From Chalara sp. BL73 (Eukaryota; Ascomycota; Leotiomycetes; Helotiales), in assembly GCA_918026815.1 (NCBI GenBank), contig CAKJVC010000058.1:62001-126000 (forward strand): a stretch of DNA of 64,000 nucleotides. The letters run 5' to 3'. The notes below the pieces were generated by a model, which did not search any database, was not told the DNA's origin, and saw only the letters and a list, made by a program, of their open reading frames with translations. Every line of letters starts with the position of its first letter. Position 1 is the first letter of the stretch. This document shows positions 46,271 through 56,217 of this stretch, piece after piece. The translations under genes were made by a program, and so were the position numbers.

Positions 46271-46931
46271 GATAGAGACTAGGATATAATCCAGTCCGAC
46301 CGATTCACTAATTTAGTCAGGCTTCCGACGTCAGCGTGTTGATATTCCCCTCTTGTGAAGCTGGATGTGGAAGGGTTCTTTCTTATGAGCTTTATTCGGG
46401 CTCAGAAATTGAGGTTAGATTGAGATGACGAGCTCTGGAGATTCAGAGAAGAACATCAGATGGAAGTATCGAATGCTCCAACGTAGCAGAAGGCTCGGGT
46501 CACTCAGGCAACTCGCAGACACGCGACCGTATTATTTCAAAACATGATATTGGGGCCATTCTTACCTCATGGCACACATCCAGCGTAGTGCACATTCACC
46601 GGCTCGTCCACGTGCGTGTTGAAACGGCCATAATCTTCATTCCCGAGAGATAGAAAGTTACTGAGGATTGTCTCAACCACCACCTTCTCCTACACCTCGA
46701 ACAGAGCACATGCGGTAGCTCACAACCTTCTCATTTCCTCCTGGTGCAAAATTTTCATGTAAATTATAGTATAGTATCGGAAACGCTACGGGTTCGAAAT
46801 CCAGCTGTCGCAAAGGCTGTAAACGATGTCTAGAGATGAGCTGGTTCCCATTAAGTTCTTATAGCTAAGCATGTAATGGAGACCGTCTCTTGTCAAGTGG
46901 ATTTTATGCTCTTTTGGCAAGTGCAACATGC
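46271..46931. other. Intergenic region between the PUA/ASCH-like gene and CYP51
   Basis: Two converging genes are separated by about 660 bases. A short stretch near 46780-46860 reads like a broken zinc-cluster start (KSSCRKGCKRCLEM) and ends at a stop after a few codons. Otherwise nothing is seen. Confidence 0.4.
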
Positions 46932-48603
46932 TTAAATTTTGACCCTCCTCTCCCATCGTAGTCTAGCGGGAAGGATTGGCCTTGTGATCATTGCACTATA
47001 GTCAGGCTTGGGAAACTCGGCTCCAGGAAGAGGTCGAAACTTGAAGTTGCGTATCAAATACGCAATCATGACGCTCAACTGGAGATAGGAAAATGTCTCT
47101 CCAACGCAGCGATGTCGTCCGGCTCCGAAAGGTAGGAAGAAAGATGCCGAACCTTTAGAAAGAGGCGTCTGTCCAGTTATGACCTTCTCTGAGCTGGACA
47201 GGACATCAGAAATGTTTTCCCAGCGGTAGGGATCCCATTTCGTAGGATCAGGAAAGAATTCTTCAGAACGAGCGGTGATTCCGGGCGCTGCGACAAGAAT
47301 ATGTGATGTTGGAATCCGGTATACATGGTCTAATAAAGTTGGCTGATGATGCGATACAATAGTCAATGGCGCTTTAATCGCTCGCATCACGGTGTGGATT
47401 GGATCATGCATACGAAGCGTTTCTTGAACTACCATTTTGTGAAGAGGTAGCCTATTTATAATGCCGTGACTCGACGAAGTATCATGATCCGAGCCAAAGG
47501 CTACTAATTGCTCCTGAAACAGTGTTTCTTGGATATCTAGTCTGTCGGCTATATGAAATAGAATCCATGAAGCGACTGAGTAGGAATTATGCTGGCCTGC
47601 CATTAGTAACCCAATCATTATATTCGCAATTTCATGATCAGGAACAGGGTTTCCATCTTTGTATGTTGAGCCCATCAGATTCCATATCATATCATCATCA
47701 GCTTTGCTCTCTTCCCCGAGCTCTCGTCTCGATTTGATTATACTTCGGTAGATAGCCGCAATTTTCTTCTGAGCCTGATCTCTCCTTCGGTTGACGGGAA
47801 GTGGCAAACCTGGAATGTAGAAATTGATTGGGATGAAACTCTTGTCAAGATCATGGTAGAGACCTGCCATTTCTCCATGAAAGTGGTCACGAACTTCTTT
47901 GCCCTGAAGCGAGGCTGCTGCCGTAAAGATAGTCATGATCGCGATGCTCTCGACAACATCAAAAACGCCTTTTTCTCCTTGGAAGGATTCAGCATTAGTG
48001 ATATAGCCCTGTACTTCATTGAGAAATATGGGAACATAAGATTCTAGCTTTTCTATGGTCAAGCTATATTTCAGTAGCTAGGACACATTAACAAGTTGAG
48101 TCTAGCTTAATTGAATGACCGTTTCACCTGCCTTCTTTTGCTCCATGAACTTAGCTGGCGAGCAATCGTAGCAGACATCTTTGCCAAAAACCGGGACAGT
48201 GATACCACGGTAAATATCAGCCGCGCTGATTTCATTTTGGCTGCCGTTGAGAACGAAGTTATTTCCTTCGGTTCCAAGACATACTGTATGCTTCCTTCCT
48301 ATGAGAATGAAAGAGAATGTGTTTCCATGCTGTAATTGTTCAGCTCCAAGAGTGTAGCAGGACAACCATGAACTTCTTGACACTCACTATTTTCTGGTAT
48401 TTGAAGTAGAATTTGTACGGATCAATACCATATTCCACAGTCGACCCAAAAAAAGGGATCCAGGAGAATACCAGAGGTGGTTCATTCTTGTTGACAAAAA
48501 CAAGCTGCTGAAGGATATGTCGAACAAAAGCCAGCACGATTAATCCAATTGGGACAATGGCAACCTGCGCAAAGAGAGGAACGTCTCCGTATGCTGCCCA
48601 CAT
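46932..48603 (-). CDS. cyp51: Sterol 14alpha-demethylase, divergent CYP51
   Basis: Three exons (48388-48603, 48132-48329, 46932-48077) give 519 residues, the CYP51 length. I start at the first in-frame ATG. A membrane anchor (AQVAIVPIGLIVLAFVRHIL) opens the protein. CYP51 marks are FGKDVCYDC with the B-C loop tyrosine, KFMEQKK, the helix I motif MAGQHNSYSVASW, the ExxR in ETLRMHDPIHTVMRAIK, WDPYRW and the heme-binding FGAGRHRCVGETFSY with Cys at about 461. The enzyme removes the 14-methyl group of lanosterol or eburicol in ergosterol synthesis and is the azole target. Helix I (NSYSVAS) and other parts differ from the usual form, so this may be an extra paralogue. The second intron is best read as GC-AG (48078-48131): only this join gives MEQKKLLKYSLT without extra residues. 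The first intron is 58 bp. Confidence 0.88.
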
Positions 48604-49322
48604 TCTTGTGGCCCTATCAGAAGACACATTTATTGAGACAAGATAGCTCCAAATGTAATCTCATGGTAGAAGGAGTAAGTGATGACAGGAGGTAGCGTAC
48701 TGTCATCAAAATGACCATAATACAGCGACTTAGTGTCGCCAAGCCCCAATTGTGGGGCTGGGGCTTTCTCACATCCCAACCATATCTACGTATCTTCGCA
48801 ACTCCAGCCGGTCAAAAATTGATATCGCCATTAGTTGAAACATAGTTTTTTCTGATCGGATATATTCACAGCGATCTTTGGAAAGAGACCTGCATTTGAT
48901 GAAGATACCGACGCTGGTACATCAATTGTCCTGATTCCTCTTTCTATTATTACCCAACATGGTGTGCTATGCAGTCACGGAGCGGTATAACTATTAAAGT
49001 GAGGAATTATGCGGCATGTTATAGATTCAAGTCTTGAAACCCCTTTTCGTCGCATCGGTTTCATATCTACCAAGATGTTGGCCACAAAATGTCTCAGTTT
49101 ATGGTATTGATAGGAGAAGCATTTTTGGAGTCCTCGGTTTGCCACTGCACATCTCATTAGCTAGAAATATAGGAAAGTGGCTGTATATCTTCTATAGCCG
49201 TTGCCTATCATTCCAGGCAAGCAGGGATAACATACCACTAAGCCACTAAAAGGAGCAGCTATTATCAACTTGTCTAATTCTTGATCAGATGATATCACCT
49301 TTATGATACTAATCTACTTATG
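48604..49322. other. Promoter of CYP51 and 3' region of the HET gene
   Basis: A 719-bp gap between two minus-strand genes. No gene or repeat recognised. The sequence right of 48604 must contain the CYP51 promoter; I see no sterol-regulatory element that I could defend. Confidence 0.4.
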
Positions 49323-51509
49323 CTACTTAAGATCTTGCAAAAGAAGATAATTCTTGACTTCGCATTCATAGAAGTGCTCCATAGATCCGCAATACAAGAC
49401 CTCTTTGGACAAATGCAATTTAGTGGGGCTGCTCAGAAGCTCTAAGCTCTCCTGCCCGCTATCATTCTCTCCTAAATAGCTGGTCCACCAGGAAAGGATG
49501 GACTCTGGGGAGGGGCGCACAGCAGAGCTTACTTCATCCATGGCCAGAACACGGCGTGGTACAAACAGTTGCTGCGAGACTTCCAGATCTACATTGGAAT
49601 TCCTCAGTAGGACGAATGTCTGCTCATGCTTTGAGCACTCGGATGTGGGTGTACCCATGGATCCAATATGTATAATGCCTTCTTCCATCACGCTCCTCAC
49701 TAACCACCATTCAAAATTCGAAGAGGACTGGTGCTTATATAGGGCTTTCGTGTCAGGAATGAGCGGCTCAAGCACGGCGCGTAAATCGCTCGAAAGATAG
49801 CTAGGAAGACTTCGAAAATAGGCTGTTATGAAAACTGCTTTTGCTAACACTGTATGATTTTGTTTCTGCATAGTACCCAAGATGGAGTAGAAGATCTGTA
49901 GCATTAAATCATAAGTTTGGCCTAACTTCCAGCGATCTTCAAATAACTCCCTTTCATCAACAAAATTGATTTTGTCGTCGAAACTCCACAGCGTTCCAGC
50001 GACAAGTGGACCAGATACTGTCAGAACAGCTGGCTGTATTCTGCAAATCCATGAAGGTAAATATATTGAGTTTGATATATCTGCCCTATGGGCGAAATTG
50101 CTTCCCTCCGAAAGTGATGCGACTGAGATACCGCGTCCAAATTTCCATCTAACCTCTGCCAATGAGAAAGGCTCCAAAGCATGTTCCAACCCAAGAAAGA
50201 GGCTTATATCGCCATTCAGCAGAGAAAGAGCGAGGGCGCAAATCGAGAAGCTCAGGCCAGCCCCACTGATATTGCTTGTGTCTAGTCGGATTTGATATTG
50301 GCACAGGTTGCCAAGAATAGCAATCAAATCAGAAGACTCCAGTATCCCACGGTCGAGAAGCATATTGCAAGCATCTAAGGCAGATAATCGTGCTAGTTGT
50401 GGGTATTTAGCCACCTGTGGAGACATTTTGTACGCCGGAATTGCGTCGAGCAAGACGTTTTTTGTTTTCTCGCCTCTGAAGCAGAGCTCGGAATAGGCGT
50501 TAAACTTCTGCGCGGTTCGTGCTCCCAAAAGGTTAAAAAACGAGTTCGCAAGACAGGTGTTCATGAATGATTCACTCAGCACCAGCTGTTGAGGTATAGG
50601 TCCCAGCCACTTCGGCCGGTGAAGTGAGGAATGGCATGGGATCAAAAAATGAAGTGGACCGCCTGCGACTAGACTTTCTTGGAGGGTCCAAGCTCTTGAA
50701 AACCACCTGTCGTTGGCAAGGATTTCTGTCAGCTCAATACCTCTTTTGAGGAAGTCCATTGACTCGAATAGCTCTTTGCTCTCTTCCTTCCACCAAGACG
50801 TAACGACCGCCTTGTGGCCATTTGTGGATCCTATGGCGTCGAAAAAATCAAGGTGAGGCTGCTTAAGTACCGGACGAGTTAACAATGCCACAGTCTGCTT
50901 GGCTTGTCGATATATTAGATGCATTGACTGGATACTTTGCTGTTTTTCCATTACGTCATCTTGCTCTATACACTCCTGGTCAATCCAAATCAAACGGAAT
51001 CCATATGCTGCTGCGTATCTTATAGCTCGATGTATCACAATTGGAGGTGCCCTATTCATGCGGACTCCCCTTGTCGTCTCAATATTGTATCCCACAGGTG
51101 GATGATGATCAATGCCATGATCTTCTATCGTTTCAAGCTGTTGCCAACAATAAGACAGAGCAACGTAGTGATTGCATCCATCCAGTTCTCCGGCTTCTGT
51201 CAGCCTTAAATTCAGCCTTTCACCCTCCCCGTGCTCGTAATCAGCGGTCGAGAATGGTGCGAAGTTTGCACAAGCACAATCAGAGAATGGGTCTGCGATC
51301 TCCTCCAAGAAAGTAACATCAGGTTTAATATTGGAATGACTAGTCGTGATAAACTTTAGGTTGAGGAGAGCGGATTGTCGATTGTCCTGGTTGTGTTGGT
51401 GTCTTGAGGCCTCGTACAGTAGATGCCAGACACTTTCCTTGCCATCCGCTGTCTTCACTTCGGAAAGCGGTACATCCCAATCCACCTTGAGGGATGGCTT
51501 GGGCTCCAT
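49323..51509 (-). CDS. HET-domain protein (heterokaryon-incompatibility type)
   Basis: One exon gives 728 residues from the ATG at 51509 (MEPKPSLK). The HET domain lies at about residues 120-300: NHYVALSYCWQQ, then IRYAAAYGFRLIWIDQECIE with DDVMEKQQSIQSMHLIYRQA, and WFSRAWTLQESLVAGG. The C-terminal half is all-alpha-like without another named domain. HET proteins trigger cell death after fusion of incompatible strains or act in immune-like recognition; whether this copy does so is unknown. HET genes are numerous and variable in filamentous ascomycetes, and an intron-free structure is common. It lies between a divergent CYP51 and a small NIF3-like gene, without a clear partner gene (no adjacent NLR, patatin or SesA-type protein). 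Confidence 0.9.
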   Translation of the reverse strand: MEPKPSLKVDWDVPLSEVKTADGKESVWHLLYEASRHQHNQDNRQSALLNLKFITTSHSNIKPDVTFLEEIADPFSDCACANFAPFSTADYEHGEGERLNLRLTEAGELDGCNHYVALSYCWQQLETIEDHGIDHHPPVGYNIETTRGVRMNRAPPIVIHRAIRYAAAYGFRLIWIDQECIEQDDVMEKQQSIQSMHLIYRQAKQTVALLTRPVLKQPHLDFFDAIGSTNGHKAVVTSWWKEESKELFESMDFLKRGIELTEILANDRWFSRAWTLQESLVAGGPLHFLIPCHSSLHRPKWLGPIPQQLVLSESFMNTCLANSFFNLLGARTAQKFNAYSELCFRGEKTKNVLLDAIPAYKMSPQVAKYPQLARLSALDACNMLLDRGILESSDLIAILGNLCQYQIRLDTSNISGAGLSFSICALALSLLNGDISLFLGLEHALEPFSLAEVRWKFGRGISVASLSEGSNFAHRADISNSIYLPSWICRIQPAVLTVSGPLVAGTLWSFDDKINFVDERELFEDRWKLGQTYDLMLQIFYSILGTMQKQNHTVLAKAVFITAYFRSLPSYLSSDLRAVLEPLIPDTKALYKHQSSSNFEWWLVRSVMEEGIIHIGSMGTPTSECSKHEQTFVLLRNSNVDLEVSQQLFVPRRVLAMDEVSSAVRPSPESILSWWTSYLGENDSGQESLELLSSPTKLHLSKEVLYCGSMEHFYECEVKNYLLLQDLK

Positions 51510-52584
51510 GACAATGCACCCAACAGCCGGCAATACTGAGCAGCGAAGTATTTATCACAAGCTAGCCAAGCACAGTAGTCAAGGTGTAAAAAGTCACATG
51601 ACAACTACAACAGCAGGTTATCGGGTCAGCATTTGATTCTTTCATAACTGGCAAGGCATGGGACTACCTTGATCCAATAACGTGTACCCACTGCGTTGGG
51701 GAAGCATTCACTCCAAGAATGCTGTAGTGCACGGCGCGTTCATACACGTTCACCAGGCAGAAAGTGATTCTCACAAGTAGATGGTCAATAACCCAAGCCA
51801 AGAAGCTCCCTCTTACGTATATTCTAGCAACGCACTCAGCATTTTTGACACCTCAATATACGTCAGGTTTGGTCTCTGGTTTGTGAAGGGAAGTGCGCTA
51901 AGTATCTAGTGTCCTGGATTAACATCACAATTCCGCTCTGCCCCACCCCCGCCTGTTCCACTCCACTCTCCTCCGCCGCACTTTGGAATATACTTAGCAA
52001 CAAGGAAAGCATTCCCTCAGAAGTATCCGTCAGCAAACCATGCCACACCAGGAGCATTTACTCATGGCAACCCTAGATTGGGCTTCAATTGCTCGTTAGC
52101 GAAGATGTCTTGACCCAGTTCAATTTGCGGTTGAGCTACACAACTCTAGTGGCAGCTAATTCTGTATCAACACCAACGAGTATCGGGCCTTTAGTAAGTC
52201 TTTTGAAACAAACCCCAAAATATTATTTATCCGAATTCCCGCGGGTACGAGTTCATGTGAGCATTTTTCTTCGACCGAAATTGTGCTAAAGTAAAGGTTA
52301 TCATAATATGCAAAGTTGCGTCATGGATATTTCATCAGTTTGCTATTTTTTGGTGTACATACGGTGTCATTTTGTACTCGCTGAAGCTGCTTATGAACGA
52401 ATACAAAATAAATGGAGTTGATAGGTGTTCGAATTAGAATCTGATGTACCACTGCCTATCACGTGCAGCGTATTCAAGATATCAGACCCGAAACATTACG
52501 AGCTATTCAAATGATCATTAACAAAACACAATCTATCAAACACGTCATTGAAACTCAAGTAACATCAATTACCTTCCACTGAAA
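51510..52584. other. Divergent promoter region of the HET gene and the NIF3-like gene
   Basis: About 1.1 kb between two divergent genes. Only short frames are seen. AT-rich sequence lies at 52300-52420. No repeats or RNA genes recognised. Confidence 0.45.
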
Positions 52585-52993
52585 ATGGCGTCTTCTGTAC
52601 CAGTCGCTCGCTTCAAGCTTGTCTTTCGCGTTCCCACCTCCGCACTTGAAGCCTGCAAAGGAGCGATCTTCTCTGCTGGCGCTGGTCGCTATTCAGGAGG
52701 ACTTTATACTGAATGCTGCTTCACCACGCTTGGCACTGGCCAATTTCGCCCTGGCGATAAAGCGCGGCCACATATTGGTAAACCAGGCGAGCTTGAGAAG
52801 GTTCAGGAAGCGAGGGTTGAGGCCTTGTGTATTGGTGAGGATGTTGTTAGGGAAGCCGTGACGGCCCTGAAGTCGTACGTATTCTGTACCACCATGCATG
52901 ACTTCTCCCGTTTCTAGAAGTGACTGAAGGTTATTTAGTGCACATCCCTACGAGACACCTTCTTATGAAGTGTACAGATTGGAGGATTTCTGA
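52585..52993 (+). CDS. Small NIF3-type C-terminal (YqfO/CutA-like) domain protein
   Basis: Two exons (52585-52874, 52939-52993) with a 64-bp intron give 114 residues. The protein corresponds to the alpha/beta insertion domain of bacterial NIF3/YqfO proteins, which occurs alone in fungi: KLVFRVPTSALEACKGAIF, GAGRYSGGLYTECCF, TTLGTGQFRPGD and, after splicing, SAHPYETPSYEVYRLEDF. This fold is PII/CutA-like and trimeric in relatives. No enzymatic activity can be assigned. The intron is necessary: without it the conserved HPYE block is lost. Confidence 0.9.
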
Positions 52994-53550
52994 ACTTTAA
53001 CTTTGGATTAATAGTTCTCAGTTAAGCTTGTAACTTATCTTGGATCTTGAGTTTGAATATATCAATGTTTACGCTACATCAACGGTGGGCTACTCTACCA
53101 GATCTATTGGAGCCTAAACATTTCGTGCATTGCAACGTGCCATATCCTTGGTCAATATACAAGGACAATCAATGATAGCTTTCTCCGTTCGTTGAAACAA
53201 GTTTAAACCGCGATAACAATCAATATTATCCTTTAATCTCTACATAAGGCTGCTTGATAGGCTTATTCTTCGGTGTACCGATCAAGACAGGCTCTTGACA
53301 TGCGATCGCCATAATCGCATTCCATTTCTATTGGTGGCAACACTGAACTACATCTACCGGGGCTTAGGCCCCATTGATATTGCATGACTACTCATGCATA
53401 TCTCGGCAGCCTCGTCGCCTTTTGAATCTGAGACTAGAACATGATTGTTTTCGACTCGGCTTGGCAGGTATATATTCTCGCGTCTTTCTCCAAACTTGCT
53501 TCTATTTACCCTCTGACTACAGAGTCTAGTAAGAAGTATCATAGGCAAAT
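52994..53550. other. Intergenic region before the paired-cysteine membrane protein
   Basis: A 557-bp gap with no gene recognised. It is modestly AT-rich. The true start of the next gene is uncertain and could lie slightly to the left or right of 53551. Confidence 0.4.
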
Positions 53551-55946
53551 ATGTGTTATGTTACTGTTGAGCGGTACTCAATCTGCCGTTGCCTCTATTA
53601 CAAGCACTCTATTGATATGTGTGCTGCATATGGCACTCCTGGGCATCGTATCACGGAAAGAACAGTGTTGGTAGGCTACGCATGTGACGCACATACATCA
53701 CGTAGCTTTTCGGAAGAATCCCATTCAACAGCCTTATCTAGAAATAGTAAGTGAGATCTATATCATTGAGACAACGGGGGTTTAACGCATATATAGCACA
53801 ACCAAGCAGGAAAGAAGATCGGAAGCAAACTGACTCAAAATCAAAGAAGGCTTGGCTCAAAAAATCATTCAAATCCAGGGAGCGTCAAATTCGGGGATCC
53901 GATGCGGAAGCCCGTGGTAACGTGAAGGGCGAAGTAACGGCTAATTCAGCAGATACGGGAGAATCTAGTCCAGAGAAATTGAAAGGCGTGTTGATTCCCA
54001 TTCCAGATGCCTTTAATGGTGTGGAAGAAAGTGTTCAAAATGCCAGTGACGATGAGAACTCTACAGATGCAAGTCAGATATGGACGGAGCTGGACATGCA
54101 AGCCGTCTCAATTTCTTCAGCACCACAGTTCGAAATAGCTTCTGCCGAGCTGAAGAGTCTTCTGGTCGAACACCCGAGCCTCAAGGATCTCTATGCTCCA
54201 GCTATCGCGCTACATGGCCATGCGAATACTCGAGAAGACCTGCGCTTAGTGATCAAGGCCTATGCCAAGGCCCTCAAATCTAGCGCAACCAAATCCATGG
54301 AATATAAAGCCGGCGAATTAGTACGGTCATCTGCTAGAAATATATCATATGCTTGTGTTGCACATCATGATCCCAGTGCTCCGGATATTGATCTTAATGC
54401 ACGATGGGAAGCTTTACACAAACAAAAAACCCAGGCCGCTTTTCGGGTAGAGGACTATCTACTGAATCAGGGAGGCATAGCCCCTCAAGGGCCTTTAGAA
54501 AGCAACCTTGCGGATCTCTCCGATGATAGTGATAGAGAGGATATCGGTGACCCTTTGCCAAATCTGAATAATGTTCGTGCTTTTCTGACAAGTGGCTCTC
54601 CGTTTGAGCAATTATGCGAGGATATCCATAATCTATCAACGCGAGAGTCTAACCATGAAGAAGCGACATTTGTCGAGTTGCAGAAGTCGCGCCTTGTTAA
54701 GGAAGGTCCCTCCGAAAGCTCTAAAATGATCGAGGATTGCGAAGACCCGACCTCAAGTGCGCCGATAGTCGTGAGACCTAACCGGACCTGTGCAAGTACG
54801 GCATACAGGCTCTACAATAATTTCAGTTGGTGGTTGAGATCAAAATACTGGCCTCGAATAAGTGATAACTGTACTAGAATCAGATGGCATTGCGTAAGAA
54901 CTATTTGTTTTGGCTTAATTTCGCCTATTCTGACACTTCTTAGGACTGTGGCATCATGCTGTACGAAGACTACGCAACAACGAGTGTTGATATCATATCG
55001 AAGCTTTCTCTCTTGATAGGTAAGCCAACAGTGGCAACATCCCCAAGTTATCTTGGCGCCTTCGGGATCCAAAGTCCAGGCAATTCGGCTGGTCAGAAGA
55101 ATACCAAGAGTTTAAACACACAAGTATACGGAGCTCCTACAGGAAATAGCGCGCATGTATGCCCGGATTTAGATAGATATTGCACTCTTTGTTCGAAAGA
55201 CCTACCGAAGAAGTTCCTCGCTCTATGTATCAACACCGGCCGGTTTCACAAGACACTGAGTGAAGTCGACGTCTCGCATATACGCCGAGATAGCGAGGCT
55301 TTTCGCCAGATCAAAGAATGTTACCTGGCCGTTCACAGCTTTCGCGCTAAGGCACGGAGATTGTTCTTTTTCCGAGCGAATAGCGTTCACTTTGTGAAAG
55401 TAAGTTTTGAATATCATAGCGTTCACCCAATAGGAAGTTGAGTAGAAAGAACTTCCTCTTACCTACAGACAGGTCAACGTTGAGGATACATTCCGAGCGG
55501 ACATCGTGGAGCGGCCATCTATTCCGCCTCAAACAGAAGTCCATGCAAAACGCTACGATTACTCGCCCCTTGATCTCCCACTACCACCTATAAGCTCGAA
55601 CTCATTTCTACACTACCTCGAAAATCCCGAATGCGAGTCTTTAACACGAACAAGTCGCTGGCTTGGATGTCTTCCAAAGCGCTTAGAAGAGCAGCTCCTG
55701 TCCTGCAGAGGATCCAGAGAACCCGATATAATTGTATCGGGCTGGGGAATACATATCGACGAAACATTGAATGAAGAGGCTCTAGCGATCTTGGCTCTGA
55801 TTATATTGGTATTCAGTGCTTCGGTTGGGGTTACATATTCGGTCAAGACTGGAGATGCTTTCTTTGGTTTTGTGATTGGGGGATATGTTGCTACCGTGGT
55901 GGGTGTTGCAGTCACAGTGCTATACTTTAGGTGGCAGCATAGCTGA
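53551..55946 (+). CDS. Unknown fungal protein with paired cysteines and C-terminal membrane helices
   Basis: Four exons (53551-53746, 53797-54893, 54944-55399, 55473-55946) give up to 740 residues. The exon-1/exon-2 junction at 53747-53796 is a standard 50-bp intron and keeps the frame, but the true start is uncertain: ATG codons at 53551 and 53617 are both possible. The first half is hydrophilic and Ser/Asp-rich, with a helical block AELKSLLVEHPSLKDLYAPA. A basic hydrophobic stretch (RIRWHCDCGIMLYEDY) spans the second intron. A possible zinc site follows in CPDLDRYCTLCSKDL. The block SGWGIHIDETLNEEA precedes two hydrophobic helices (ALAILALIILVFSASVGVTY and FFGFVIGGYVATVVGVAVTV) at the C-terminus. 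I recall this layout from unnamed proteins of filamentous ascomycetes; no function is known to me. Confidence 0.8.
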
Positions 55947-56217
55947 TCTAAGCACTCATTTGCCTCCTGAATCGTTGAACGAGACGATCGTGGACATATG
56001 CCATTACCAGTAGTGAGCGATGTGATTATTTCCCCTCAAAATAAATGCATCTTGATTACCAGATCGCATGATCATATATACAGTTAAACATAGACATGAT
56101 AGTTTTGTCATTTTCCTGCCATCTAATATGCAAGTTCTATGCCGCCCAAGAGAATTGCAAAGCTCTATACATGTCATATCGTGATCTTCGTAATCATCAT
56201 TACCAACATGAGAACTT

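Noticed and set aside
46785..46815. Possible tRNA B box (gggttcgaaatcc)
   Set aside because: The box has one base too many and there is no pairing T arm, anticodon arm or acceptor stem around it.
48604..48627. GTG start extending CYP51 by eight residues
   Set aside because: Eukaryotic translation should start at the ATG at 48601-48603; the extension has no ATG.
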